This document shows positions 21,322-35,213 of a stretch of DNA of 64,000 nucleotides, piece by piece. Position 1 is the stretch's first letter, and every line of letters begins with the position of its first letter. Both the position numbers and the translations under genes were made by a program. Origin of the DNA: Salmo trutta. Its lineage: Eukaryota; Chordata; Actinopteri; Salmoniformes; Salmonidae. Location: NCBI RefSeq assembly GCF_901001165.1, contig NW_021823477.1, positions 488,306-552,305 of the forward strand. Reading direction: 5' to 3'. The notes beneath the pieces were generated by a model that made no database searches, was not told the DNA's origin, and saw only the letters and a program-made list of their open reading frames with translations.

Positions 21322-24300
21322 GGCTGAGGGTGATATTGATGGAGGAACAGATGAATGAGGCTGAGGGTGATGACTACAACAACGATGGTGATATTGATGG
21401 AGGAACAGATGAATGAGGCTGATGGTGATGACTACAACAACGATGGTGATATTGATGGAGGAACAGATGAATGAGGCTGATGACTACAACAACGATGGTG
21501 ATATTGATGGAGGAATAGATGAATGAGGCTGATGGTGATGACTACAACAACGATGGTGATATTGATGGAGGAACAGATGAATGAGGCTGATGGTGATGAC
21601 TACAACAACGATGGTGATATTGATGGAGGAACAGATTAATGAGGCTGAGGGTGATGACTACAACAACGATGGTGATATTGATGGAGGAACAGATGAATGA
21701 GGCTGATGGTGATATTGATGGAGGAACAGATGAATGAGGCTGAGGGTGATGACTACAACAACGATGGTGATATTGATGGAGGAATAGATGAATGAGGCTG
21801 AGGGTGATGACTACAACAACGATGGTGATATTGATGGAGGAACAGATGAATGAGGCTGAGGGTGATGACTACAACAACGATGGTGATATTGATGGAGGAA
21901 CAGATGAATGAGGCTGATGGTGATGACTACAACAACGATGGTGATATTGATGGAGGAACAGATGAATGAGGCTGATGACTACAACAACGATGGTGATATT
22001 GATGGAGGAATAGATGAATGAGGCTGAGGGTGATGATAACAACAATGATGGTGATATTGATGGAGGAATAGATGAATGAGGCTGAGGGTGATGACTACAA
22101 CAACGATGGTGATATTGATGGAGGAATAGATGAATGAGGCTGATGGTGATGACTACAACAACGATGGAGATATTGATGGAGGAACAGATGAATGCGGCTG
22201 ATGGTGATGACTACAACAACGATGGTGATATTGATGGAGGAACAGATTAATGAGGCTGAGGGTGATGACTACAACAACGATGGTGATATTGATGGAGGAA
22301 CAGATGAATGAGGCTGATGGTGATATTGATGGAGGAACAGATGAATGAGGCTGAGGGTGATGACTACAACAACGATGGTGATATTGATGGAGGAATAGAT
22401 GAATGAGGCTGAGGGTGATGACTACAACAGCGATGGTGATATTGATGGAGGAACAGATGAATGAGGCTGAGGGTGATGACTACAACAACGATGGTGATAT
22501 TGATGGAGGAACAGATGAATGAGGCTGAGGGTGATGACTACAACAACGATGGTGATATTGATGGAGGAATAGATGAATGAGGCTGATGGTGATGACTACA
22601 ACAACGATGGTGATATTGATGGAGGAACAGATGAATGAGGCTGATGGTGATATTGATGGAGGAACAGATGAATGAGGCTGAGGGTGATGACTACAACAAC
22701 GATGGTGATATTGATGGAGGAATAGATGAATGAGGCTGAGGGTGATGACTACAACAACGATGGTGATATTGATGGAGGAACAGATGAATGAGGCTGAGGG
22801 TGATGACTACAACAACGATGGTGATATTGATAGAGGAACAGATGAATGAGGCTGAGGGTGATGACTACAACAACGATGGTGATATTGATGGAGGAATAGA
22901 TGAATGAGGCTGATGGTGATGACTACAACAACGATGGTGATATTGATGGAGGAATAGATTAATGAGGCTGATGGTGATGACTACAACAACGATGGTGATA
23001 TTGATGGAGGAACAGATGAATGAGGCTGATGGTGTTGACTACAACAACGATGGTGATATTGATGGAGGAATAGATGAATGAGGCTGATGGTGATGACTAC
23101 AACAACGATGGTGTTATTGATGGAGGAATAGATGAATGAGGCTGAGGGTGATGACTACAACAACGATGGTGATATTGATGGAGGAATAGATGAATGAGGC
23201 TGATGGTGATGACTACAACAACGATGGTGATATTGATGGAGGAACAGATGAATGAGGCTGAGGGTGATGACTACAACAACGATGGTGATATTGATGGAGG
23301 AATAGATGAATGAGGCTGATGGTGATGACTACAACAACGATGGTGTTATTGATGGAGGAATAGATGAATGAGGCTGAGGGTGATGACTACAACAACGATG
23401 GTGATATTGATGGAGGAATAGATGAATGAGGCTGAGGGTGATGACTACAACTACGATGGTGATATTGATGGAGGAATAGATGAATGAGGCTGAGGGTGAT
23501 GACTACAACAACGATGATGATATTGATGGAGGAATAGATGAATGAGGCTGATGGTGATGACTACAACAACGATGGTGATATTGATGGAGGAACAGATTAA
23601 TGAGGCTGAGGGTGATGACTACAACAACGATGGTGATATTGATGGAGGAATAGATGAATGAGGCTGATGGTGATGACTACAACAACGATGGTGATATTGA
23701 TGGAGGAACAGATGAATGAGGCTGATGGTGATGACTACAACAACGATGGTGATATTGATGGAGGAACAGATGAATGAGGCTGATGACTACAACAACGATG
23801 GTGATATTGATGGAGGAATAGATGAATGAGGCTGATGGTGATGACTACAACAACGATGGTGATATTGATGGAGGAACAGATTAATGAGGCTGAGGGTGAT
23901 GACTACAACAACGATGGTGATATTGATGGAGGAACAGATGAATGAGGCTGATGGTGATATTGATGGAGGAACAGATGAATGAGGCTGAGGGTGATGACTA
24001 CAACAACGATGGTGATATTGATGGAGGAATAGATGAATGAGGCTGAGGGTGATGACTACAACAACGATGGTGATATTGATGGAGGAATAGATGAATGAGG
24101 CTGATGGTGATGACTACAACAACGATGGTGATATTGATGGAGGAATAGATTAATGAGGCTGATGGTGATGACTACATCAACGATGGTGATATTGATGGAG
24201 GAACAGATGAATGAGGCTGATGGTGTTGACTACAACAACGATGGTGATATTGATGGAGGAATAGATGAATGAGGCTGATGGTGATGACTACAACAACGAT

Positions 24301-27300
24301 GGTGTTATTGATGGAGGAATAGATGAATGAGGCTGAGGGTGATGACTACAACAACGATGGTGATATTGATGGAGGAATAGATGAATGAGGCTGATGGTGA
24401 TGACTACAACAACGATGGTGATATTGATGGAGGAACAGATTAATGAGGCTGAGGGTGATGACTACAACAACGATGGTGATATTGATGGAGGAATAGATGA
24501 ATGAGGCTGATGGTGATGACTACAACAACGATGGTGTTATTGATGGAGGAATAGATGAATGAGGCTGAGGGTGATGACTACAACAACGATGGTGATATTG
24601 ATGGAGGAATAGATGAATGAGGCTGAGGGTGATGACTACAACTACGATGGTGATATTGATGGAGGAATAGATGAATGAGGCTGAGGGTGATGACTACAAC
24701 AACGATGATGATATTGATGGAGGAATAGATGAATGAGGCTGATGGTGATGACTACAACAACGATGGTGATATTGATGGAGGAACAGATGAATGAGGCTGA
24801 GGGTGATGACTACAACAACGATGGTGATATTGATGGAGGAATAGATGAATGAGGCTGATGGTGATGACTACAACAACGATGGTGATATTGATGGAGGAAC
24901 AGATGAATGAGGCTGATGGTGATGACTACAACAACGATGGTGATATTGATGGAGGAACAGATGAATGAGGCTGATGACTACAACAACGATGGTGATATTG
25001 ATGGAGGAATAGATGAATGAGGCTGATGGTGATGACTACAACAACGATGGTGATATTGATGGAGGAACAGATTAATGAGGCTGAGGGTGATGACTACAAC
25101 AACGATGGTGATATTGATGGAGGAACAGATGAATGAGGCTGATGGTGATATTGATGGAGGAACAGATGAATGAGGCTGAGGGTGATGACTACAACAACGA
25201 TGGTGATATTGATGGAGGAATAGATGAATGAGGCTGAGGGTGATGACTACAACAACGATGGTGATATTGATGGAGGAACAGATGAATGAGGCTGAGGGTG
25301 ATGACTACAACAACGATGGTGATATTGATGGAGGAACAGATGAATGAGGCTGATGGTGATGACTACAACAACGATGGTGATATTGATGGAGGAACAGATG
25401 AATGAGGCTGATGACTACAACAACGATGGTGATATTGATGGAGGAATAGATGAATGAGGCTGAGGGTGATGATAACAACAATGATGGTGATATTGATGGA
25501 GGAATAGATGAATGAGGCTGAGGGTGATTACTACAACAACGATGGTGATATTGATGGAGGAATAGATGAATGAGGCTGATGGTGATGACTACAACAACGA
25601 TGGTGATATTGATGGAGGAACAGATGAATGAGGCTGATGGTGATGACTACAACAACGATGGTGATATTGATGGAGGAACAGATTAATGAGGCTGAGGGTG
25701 ATGACTACAACAACGATGGTGATATTGATGGAGGAACAGATGAATGAGGCTGATGGTGATATTGATGGAGGAACAGATGAATGAGGCTGAGGGTGATGAC
25801 TACAACAACGATGGTGATATTGATGGAGGAATAGATGAATGAGGCTGAGGGTGATGACTACAACAGCGATGGTGATATTGATGGAGGAACAGATGAATGA
25901 GGCTGAGGGTGATGACTACAACAACGATGGTGATATTGATGGAGGAACAGATGAATGAGGCTGAGGGTGATGACTACAACAACGATGGTGATATTGATGG
26001 AGGAATAGATGAATGAGGCTGATGGTGATGACTACAACAACGATGGTGATATTGATGGAGGAACAGATGAATGAGGCTGATGGTGATATTGATGGAGGAA
26101 CAGATGAATGAGGCTGAGGGTGATGACTACAACAACGATGGTGATATTGATGGAGGAATAGATGAATGAGGCTGAGGGTGATGACTACAACAACGATGGT
26201 GATATTGATGGAGGAACAGATGAATGAGGCTGAGGGTGATGACTACAACAACGATGGTGATATTGATAGAGGAACAGATGAATGAGGCTGAGGGTGATGA
26301 CTACAACAACGATGGTGATATTGATGGAGGAATAGATGAATGAGGCTGATGGTGATGACTACAACAACGATGGTGATATTGATGGAGGAATAGATTAATG
26401 AGGCTGATGGTGATGACTACAACAACGATGGTGATATTGATGGAGGAACAGATGAATGAGGCTGATGGTGAATACTACAACAACGATGGTGATATTGATG
26501 GAGGAATAGATGAATGAGGCTGATGGTGATGACTACAACAACGATGGTGTTATTGATGGAGGAATAGATGAATGAGGCTGAGGGTGATGACTACAACAAC
26601 GATGGTGATATTGATGGAGGAATAGATGAATGAGGCTGATGGTGATGACTACAACAACGATGGTGATATTGATGGAGGAACAGATTAATGAGGCTGAGGG
26701 TGATGACTACAACAACGATGGTGATATTGATGGAGGAATAGATGAATGAGGCTGATGGTGATGACTACAACAACGATGGTGTTATTGATGGAGGAATAGA
26801 TGAATGAGGCTGAGGGTGATGACTACAACAACGATGGTGATATTGATGGAGGAATAGATGAATGAGGCTGATGGTGATGACTACAACAACGATGGTGATA
26901 TTGATGGAGGAACAGATTAATGAGGCTGAGGGTGATGACTACAACAACGATGGTGATATTGATGGACGAACAGATTAATGAGGCTGAGGGTGATGACTAC
27001 AACTACGATGGTGATATTGATGGAGGAATAGATGAATGAGGCTGAGGGTGATGACTACAACAACGATGATGATATTGATGGAGGAACAGATGAATGAGGC
27101 TGAGGGTGATGACTACAACAACGATGGTGATATTGATGGAGGAACAGATAAATGAGGCTGAGGGTGATGACTACAACAACGATGGTGATATTGATGGAGG
27201 AACAGATGAATGAGGCTGATGGTATGACTACAACAACGATGGTGATATTGATGGAGGAATAGATGAATGAGGCTGAGGGTGATGACTACAACAACGATGG

Positions 27301-28486
27301 TGATATTGATGGAGGAACAGATGAATGAGGCTGAGTGTGATGACTACAACAACGATGGTGATATTGATGGAGGAACAGATGAATGAGGCTGAGGGTGATG
27401 ACTACAACAACGATGGTGATATTGATGGAGGAACAGATGAATGAGGCTGAGGGTGATGACTACAACAACGATGGTGATATTGATGGAGGAACAGATTAAT
27501 GAGGCTGAGGGTGATGACTACAACAACGATGGTGATATTGATGGAGGAACAGATGAATGAGGCTGATGACTACAACAACGATGGTGATATTGATGGAGGA
27601 ATAGATGAATGAGGCTGAGGGTGATGACTACAACAACGATGGTGATATTGATGGAGGAACAGATTAATGAGGCTGAGGGTGATGACTACAACAACGATGG
27701 TGATATTGATGGAGGAACAGATGAATGAGGCTGAGGGTGATGACTACAACAACGATGGTGATATTGATGGAGGAACAGATGAATGAGGCTGAGGGTGATG
27801 ACTACAACAACGATGGTGATATTGATGGAGGAACAGATGAATGAGGCTGAGGGTGATGACTACAACAACGATGGTGATATTGATGGAGGAATAGATGAAT
27901 GAGGCTGAGGGTGATGACTACAACAACGATGGTGATATTGATGGAGGAATAGATGAATGAGGCTGAGGGTGATGACTACAACAACGATGGTGATATTGAT
28001 GGAGGAACAGATGAATGAGGCTGATGGTGATGACTACAACAACGATGGTGATATTGATGGAGGAACAGATGAATGAGGCTGAGGGTGATGACTACAACAA
28101 CGATGGTGATATTGATGGAGGAACAGATGAATGAAGCTGATGGTGATGACTACAACAACGATGGTGATATTGATGGAGGAACAGATGAATGAGGCTGATG
28201 GTGATGACTACAACAACGATGGTGATATTGATGGAGGAATAGATGAATGAGGCTGATGGTGATGACTACAACAACGATGGTGATATTGATGGAGGAACAG
28301 ATGAATGAGGCTGATGGTGATGACTACAACAACGATGGTGATATTGATGGAGGAACAGATGAATGAGGCTGAGGGTGATGACTACAACAAAGATGGTGAT
28401 ATTGATGGAGGAACAGATGAATGAGGCTGAGGGTGATGACTACAACAACGATGGTGATATTGATGGAGGAACAGATTAATGAGGCT
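21275..28486. repeat. Large minisatellite, 58-bp unit, about 125 copies, higher-order structure
   Basis: 'gatattgatggaggaacaga' plus 'tgaatgaggctga(t/g)ggtgatgac' and 'tacaacaacgatggt' repeats mainly every 58 bp, with interspersed 52-bp (lacking 'tggtga') and 37-bp (lacking 'gatgactacaacaacgatgg') units. Each unit ends the frame DGDIDGGTDE with the TGA of the preceding candidate terminal exon, so the array would be 3' UTR if that exon is real. Rare variants recur at fixed offsets of 1,191 and 3,436 bp, showing amplification of multi-unit blocks. Confidence 0.97.
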
Positions 28487-29700
28487 GAGGGTGTGTTGTT
28501 TTTAACATGTCCATTCTGTTTTTATTAATGTCATTGTATTCCTGCCCTTTGTTGATAATGGTATGTTTTATTGCTCTTTTGGGGTTAAAAGAAGCACATT
28601 TCATGTTAATTGTTAGATGTGATACAGGCCATGGTTGCATGTCATTTACTATTGATGTCATGGTGAGGAGAACCTGACTTGAGCCTGATATACCCCAAGA
28701 GTCTAATGGAAAAGACAGGTTTGCTTCCTCTAAAGTATTGTCTTTTTATTGACTTGTTAGTTGTGGAGTTTGTAAATATATTTAACAAAAATCACCCCTT
28801 TATTTAACTTGGCAAGTCAATGTAGATTATTGTGTAAATATTGTCATGTGAATATCTAGATCACCATCATCAATGTAGATTATTGTGTAAATATTGTCAT
28901 GTGAATATCTAGATCACCATCATCAATGTAGATTATTGTGTAAATATTGTCATGTGAATATCTAGATCACCATTGTCATCTTTAAATAAATAATAACTTT
29001 TGCAGCTGATCCTGTCTGGCTCCTGCAACATTTAACCTCCAATAATGGGTTTAGTAACTAAGGATTGTAGCTTTAAGGTTTCAGTATGTAGCCTACAGAG
29101 AAACACATTTAGAGATCAAGCCTTGTAGACTCATCATTTCAGATAAATTGACTTTGCTGGAGAGGGGAGACTGGAGGCCATGGTGTGGTCGAAGTAGCAC
29201 ATATAATAAATAATATTTCTAAACAAACCACAAAGCGGTTAGAACTACAATTCCGGCGCCATTTCCCGGTCACCGCCGCTGGATGCGATGCAACATGAAA
29301 CAGGGAGTTGTAGTTCTTCACAGAAAGGTGTATTCAAACCATTACAGTTCCTCAGCACTGGAACATTTTGGAATCACAATCATGAAACACCCCTTAAACA
29401 TATGACACAATGTTCTCACTACAACTGAGGACTCTTACAGTGGTGGACTTTATGTTAATAAATAGGTCTGTAGGCTTTTAGCTGGGGTTGAATATACCCC
29501 TCAGTAAACTAGGGAAACAGATTGATTGTTCTACTAGAGACTTGTAATGATAAGAATAAGAACATATTTGATTGATCAGAAAGTTTATGTCCACATGCCA
29601 AGCCAACAGGCTTTGGGCGAGAGCTTAAAACACATCAGTTTTCACTATCTGAACCCCTGAAACACTACATGGGCTGGGTTGAATATAACGTTACTCATCA
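28487..29700. other. Mostly unique region; small 53-bp triplication
   Basis: Immediately after the 58-bp array comes T-rich sequence with no obvious AATAAA until about 28984. 28818-28980 holds three near-identical 53-bp units ('caatgtagattattgtgtaa'). 28800-28816 has a short SINE-tail-like 'tatttaacttggcaagtca'. A promoter-like stretch is described separately at 29240-29320. No exon supported. Confidence 0.5.
29240..29320. promoter_or_regulatory. Promoter-like GC-rich stretch with paired ACTACAA(T/C)TCC motifs
   Basis: 'gaactacaattccggcgcca' at 29241-29260 contains ACTACAATTCC, the start of the ZNF143/SBS motif, followed by CGCCATTT, a YY1-type core. At about 29302-29319 'gggagttgtagttc' is the same motif inverted. 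Local GC content is clearly higher than the flanks. It may be a promoter, or a repeat-borne copy of one; no transcript evidence is visible. Confidence 0.3.
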
Positions 29701-29723
29701 TATAGACCAGGCTACACATATTC

Positions 29724-30465
29724 ATATACAGCATACATACAGCATACATACAGCATACATTACAGCATATATACAGCATACATACAGCATATATACACCA
29801 TACATACAGCATACATACAGCATACATACAGCATATATACAGCATACATACAGCATATATACACCATACATACAGCATACATACACCATACATACAGCAT
29901 ACACATAGCATACATACAGCATATATACAGCATACATACAGCATATATACAGCATACATACAGCATACATACAGCATACATACAGCATATATACAGCATA
30001 CATACAGCATACATACAGCATACATACAGCATACATACTGCATACATACAGCATACATACTGCATACATACAGCATACATACAGCATACATACTGCATAC
30101 ATACAGCATACATACAGCATACATACAGCATACATACAGCATATATACAGCATACATACAGCATACATACAGCATACATACAGCATACATACTGCATACA
30201 TACAGCATACATACTGCATACATACAGCATACATACAGCATACATACTGCATACATACAGCATACATACAGCATACACACAGCATACACACAGCATACAT
30301 ACAGCATACATACAGCATACATACAGCATACATACAGCATACATACTGCATACATACAGCATACATACTGCATACATACAGCATACATACAGCATACATA
30401 CTGCATACATACAGCATACATACAGCATACACACAGCATACACACAGCATACATACAGCATACAT
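29724..30465. repeat. Short-unit array, 11-bp 'catacatacag', about 67 copies
   Basis: 'catacatacag' repeats with 'catatatacag', 'catacatactg' and 'catacacacag' variants. Variant order shows duplicated blocks, for example 'tactgcatacatacagcata' runs at about 30036 and 30190. The long Met/Tyr/Cys-rich frames it creates on the minus strand are spurious. Confidence 0.95.
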
Positions 30466-31175
30466 AGGCCTACAAGTTGTTGAAATGTAAAGGAAATGTT
30501 CCCTCTTTTGCGGAGACTGCATTCACGGTAAATGCAGCATATGTCGGCTAAGTCTGAAATTACCTTTAAATTTCTATCTCCTATGTCTCAGCTGGGATTC
30601 TTTCTGAATGTTCTGATTAATCACTTCTTGTTGCTCCATCGTTCTTTTGTTTGAATCACAGCTATGTTTTCATATATAACGTTGGTTTTAAATAATGTAT
30701 GTAACAAATAGGCTAAACAACTGACATTGTTACAGAAACCAGAAAAGTTGTGAACTACAAATATGGCACCATTTTGTAGTTTTCTTCCTTACTCTAACCC
30801 TAGCTCAGTTGATCTGCTTTATCAATGGTGCAACATTCAACCCCTCCAAAATGCCTTAATTCATCTGATGCATCCCTCACACAGATCCACTGACGTCCGA
30901 ATCACTATTTCAATTTGTCTACAGACTCAATAGTATTTGCATTTCAAAATGCAATATTCTCATTCATTTTGATAATTCTTTCTCATTAAGGGACATTCAC
31001 TAAGAGGATTTGTTCAGACCAATGTGCTGCTCTAACATTTTAACACTGAGCCATGTGACTATACAGTAGCCTACATCTATAGTCAACTGTAAAATGACAT
31101 GCTGCTTTAGGCTAAATACTATAGTTTTCTGTGTGTTTCAAAAGGACAAATGGAAAGAGGTCCTACTGTATTCTA
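30466..31175. other. Unique spacer
   Basis: No array or recognised element. 'tgcattcacggtaaatgc' near 30518 reads like a dispersed salmonid sequence, but I cannot name it. Confidence 0.4.
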
Positions 31176-33305
31176 GATGGTGGTGTAGTGTATCTACAAT
31201 GTGACCTCCCTAAATAATGGTGGTGTAGTGCATCTACAATGTGACCTCCCTAAATAATGGTGGTGTAGAGTATCTACAATGTGACCTCCCTAAATAATGG
31301 TGGTGTAGTGTATCTACAATGTGACCTCCCTAAATAATGGTGGTGTAGAGTATCTACAATGTGACCTCCCTAAATAATGGTGGTGTAGTGTATCTACAAT
31401 GTGACCTCCCTAAATAATGGTGGTGTAGTGTATCTACAATGTGACCTCCCTAAATAATGGTGGTGTAGTGAATCTACAATGTGACCTCCCTAAATAATGG
31501 TGGTGTAGTGTATCTACAATGTTACCCTCCCTAAATAATGGTGGTGTAGAGTATCTACAATGTGACCTCCCTAAATAATGGTGGTGTAGTGTATCTACAA
31601 TGTGACCTCCCTAAATAATGGTGGTGTAGTGAATCTACAATGTGTCCTCCCTAAATAATGGTGGTGTAGTGTATCTACAATGTGACCTCCCTAAATAATG
31701 GTGGTGTAGTGTATCTACAATGTGATCTCCCTAAATAATGGTGGTGTAGTGTATCTACAATGTGACCTCCCTAAATAATGGTGGTGTAGAGTATCTACAA
31801 TGTGACCTCCCTAAATAATGGTGGTGTAGTGAATCTACAATGTGTCCTCCCTAAATAATGGTGGTGTAGTGTATCTACAATGTGACCTCCCTAAATAATG
31901 GTGGTGTAGAGTATCTACAATGTGACCTCCCTAAATAATGGTGGTGTAGTGTATCTACAATGTGACCTCCCTAAATAATGGTGGTGTAGTGAATCTACAA
32001 TGTGACCTCCATAAATAATGGTGGTGTAGTGTATCTACAATGTGACCTCCCTAAATAATGGTGGTGTAGTGTATCTACAATGTGACCTCCCTAAATAATG
32101 GTGGTGTAGTGTATCTACAATGTTACCCTCCCTAAATAATGGTGGTGTAGTGTATCTACAATGTGACCTCCCTAAATAATGGTGGTGTAGTGTATCTACA
32201 ATGTGACCTCCCTAAATAATGGTGGTGTAGTGTATCTACAATGTGACCTCCCTAAATAATGGTGGTGTAGTGTATCTACAATGTGACCTCCCTAAATAAT
32301 GGTGGTGTAGAGTATCTACAATGTTACCCTCCCTAAATAATGGTGGTGTAGTGTATCTACAATGTTACCCTCCCTAAATAATGGTGGTGTAGTGTATCTA
32401 CAATGTGACCTCCCTAAATAATGGTGGTGTAGTGTATCTACAATGTGACCTCCCTAAATAATGGTGGTGTAGTGTATCTACAATGTGACCACCCTAAATA
32501 ATGGTGGTGTAGAGTATCTACAATGTTACCTCCCTAAATAATGGTGGTGTAGTGTATCTACAATGTGACCTCCCTACATAATGGTGGTGTAGTGTATCTA
32601 CAATGTGACCTCCCTAAATAATGGTGGTGTAGAGTATCTACAATGTTACCTCCCTAAATAATGGTGGTGTAGTGTATCTACAATGTGACCTCCCTAAATA
32701 ATGGTGGTGTAGTGAATCTACAATGTGACCTCCCTAAATAATGGTGGTGTAGTGTATCTACAATGTGACCTCCCTAAATAATGGTGGTGTAGTGTATCTA
32801 CAATGTGACCTCCCTAAATAATGGTGGTGTAGAGTATCTACAATGTTACCCTCCCTAAATAATGGTGGTGTAGTGTATCTACAATGTTACCCTCCCTAAA
32901 TAATGGTGGTGTAGTGTATCTACAATGTGACCTCCCTAAATAATGGTGGTGTAGTGTATCTACAATGTGACCTCCCTAAATAATGGTGGTGTAGTGTATC
33001 TACAATGTGACCTCCCTAAATAATGGGGGTTGTAGAGTATCTACAATGTTACCTCCCTAAATAATGGTGGTGTAGTGTATCTACAATGTGACCTCCCTAC
33101 ATAATGGTGGTGTAGTGTATCTACAATGTGACCTCCCTAAATAATGGTGGTGTAGAGTATCTACAATGTTACCTCCCTAAATAATGGTGGTGTAGTGTAT
33201 CTACAATGTGACCTCCCTAAATAATGGTGGTGTAGTGTATCTACAATGTGATCTCCCTAAATAATGGTGGTGTAGTGTATCTACAATGTGACCTCCCTAA
33301 ATAAT
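31176..33305. repeat. Minisatellite, 40-bp unit, about 53 copies
   Basis: 'taaataatggtggtgtagtg' plus 'tatctacaatgtgacctccc' repeats every 40 bp, with 41-bp units where 'gttaccctcc' replaces 'gtgacctcc'. Variants (agtgtatc/agagtatc/agtgaatc, cctacataa) recur in blocks: the rare 'tccctacataatgg' occurs at 32571 and 33094, 523 bp apart, within a repeated variant order. Confidence 0.97.
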
Positions 33306-33403
33306 GCACAAGTTACATTTTAATTTCATTCAAGAGGAGAGGAGATAGTCAACTAATAAAGCAGGCAGAGGACCATTTTGTGGTGCTGAAATGTAAAGCT
33401 GCA

Positions 33404-33736
33404 ACCGCAGCACAATCAATAGGAGGTGAACAGCACCTGGTGCTGATAATATAGCAGCACAATCAATAGGAGGTGAACAGCACCTGGTGCTGATAATATA
33501 GCAGCACAATCAATAGGAGGTGAACAGCACCTGGTGCTGATAATATAGCAGCACAATCAATAGGAGGTGAACAGCACCTGGTGCTGAAAATATAGCAGCA
33601 CAATCAATAGGAGGTGAACAGCACCTGGTGCTGATAATATAGCAGCACAATCAATAGGAGGTGAACAGCACCTGGTGCTGATAATATAGCAGCACAATCA
33701 ATAGGAGGTGAACAGCACCTGGTGCTGATAATATAG
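33404..33736. repeat. Minisatellite, 47-bp unit, 7 copies, palindromic core
   Basis: 'cagcacaatcaataggaggt' plus 'gaacagcacctggtgctgataatatag' repeats every 47 bp. 'cagcacctggtgctg' is a perfect inverted repeat with a 1-nt centre in every copy. Confidence 0.95.
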
Positions 33737-33881
33737 CTTACTTGTTATGCAAGTGGCACCAATCAACAGGTGGAGAAAACTACACCAGTCGAGTAATTCA
33801 TTTCAACAATAATCTTCCTTTTAATTTGACTTTAAAAACAACAGAGGGCTTAATTGGAGTCTATTTCTTCAGAGTGAAGAT

Positions 33882-34213
33882 CCATATAAATAACAACTGT
33901 CTGAGCTAGGCTGTGTGGAAGCGCAGGCCCATATAAATAACTTAACTGTCTGAGCTAGGCTGTGTGGGGGCGAAGGCCCATATAAAATAACTTAACTGGC
34001 TGAGCTAGGCTGTGTGGGGGCGAAGGCCCATATAAATAACTTAACTGTCTGAGCTAGGCTGTGTGGGGGTGAAGGCCCATATAAATAACTTAACTGTCTG
34101 AGCTAGGCTGTGTGGGGGCGAAGGCCCATATAAAATAACTTCACTGGCTGAGCTAGGCTATGTGGGGGCGAAGGTCCATATAAATAACTTAACTGGCTGA
34201 GCTAGACTATGTG
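33882..34213. repeat. Minisatellite, ~49-bp unit, 7 copies
   Basis: 'catataaataacttaactg' plus 'tgagctaggctgtgtggggg' repeats with 48-50 bp spacing, more divergent at both ends (aagcgcagg first, agactatgtgg last). Confidence 0.93.
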
Positions 34214-34579
34214 GCTTAACAGCATCTTTCACAAGACAACAACATGGCCTAATAGAAGAGGGATTTGTATTTATTTATTAGGCCGACTTACAACTGCAAC
34301 ATGGCCAAAAAGGCAGCATCCTACATAAAACAATCATTTAAAGAAAAACAGGTGATATCTGTGTCTGAGTGTCTGTAGCCCTGTATCAGGAGTCTGGGAT
34401 AACCTGCTCCTGTAACGACAAAACAAACAGAAAATACTCTCAGCATGAGACCTAAAATAGCCATTGATAAGCACTAATAATCACAATAATAATAATAACA
34501 ATAATAACAATTATAATAATAACAATTACAATAATATTAGTAGCCTATATGACTATTTATTAAATACTAAGTGATTTAC
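34214..34579. other. Spacer with an AAT/AAC-rich microsatellite
   Basis: Unique sequence apart from an imperfect (aat)n/(aac)n run at 34471-34535. It abuts the stop codon of the hAT remnant. Confidence 0.5.
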
Positions 34580-34833
34580 TTAATGGGAAAAGTTGCATTT
34601 CCCCTCGGACACGATCTTGTGGATGTCAGGTGAGAGGGATGTGATGTTGATGCGCAGGCAGTCCTCGGTTGCCTTATGTGAAAGCCGGTTCCTGTCGTGA
34701 GTCGATTGCATTCATAGAGGAAAAGGAGGACTCACAGGTTGATCCAAACATTGTTAGCACATAAAAGGAATTCCTCCATTTCCAAAATACGAAGGTGGTC
34801 AGCTGCTGCCCTCATTGGGTATAGCGAGCACCA

Positions 34834-34968
34834 TCCCCCTCTCTCTCCCTCATCCCCCTCTCTCTCCCTCCATCCCTCTCTCTCCCTCCATCCCCCTCTC
34901 TCTCCCTCCATCCCTCTCTCTCTCCCTCCATCCCCCTCTCTCTCCCTCCATCCCCCTCTCTTACACCC
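34834..34968. repeat. CT-rich microsatellite/minisatellite inside the hAT remnant
   Basis: 'ccctctctctccctccat' repeats with ~20-bp spacing. It interrupts the transposase sequence between the catalytic-region and C-terminal segments. Confidence 0.9.
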
Positions 34969-35213
34969 AGGTTCTGTTATCTCAGGTCATAAATTCCTGG
35001 AGGAGACTCTCTCCCTCATGCAGTATAGAGAGAGGGTTTCACACTCTGATGGATGAGACAATGCAAGCCATTCATTAGTGGGGCGATTTCCTTCAACCTG
35101 CTGACCAGGCCCCTGTGTCTGTCCACCATAGCAGGAGCCCTGACGGTGACCACAAAGTTGACTTTTTCGAATGACAGGCCATGCTACGTAAACAATTGTT
35201 CCAGCTTTGTGAA

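Noticed and set aside
29645..30522. Met/Tyr/Cys-rich frames of 230-270 codons
   Set aside because: Translation of the 11-bp 'catacatacag' array in three phases; no protein character.
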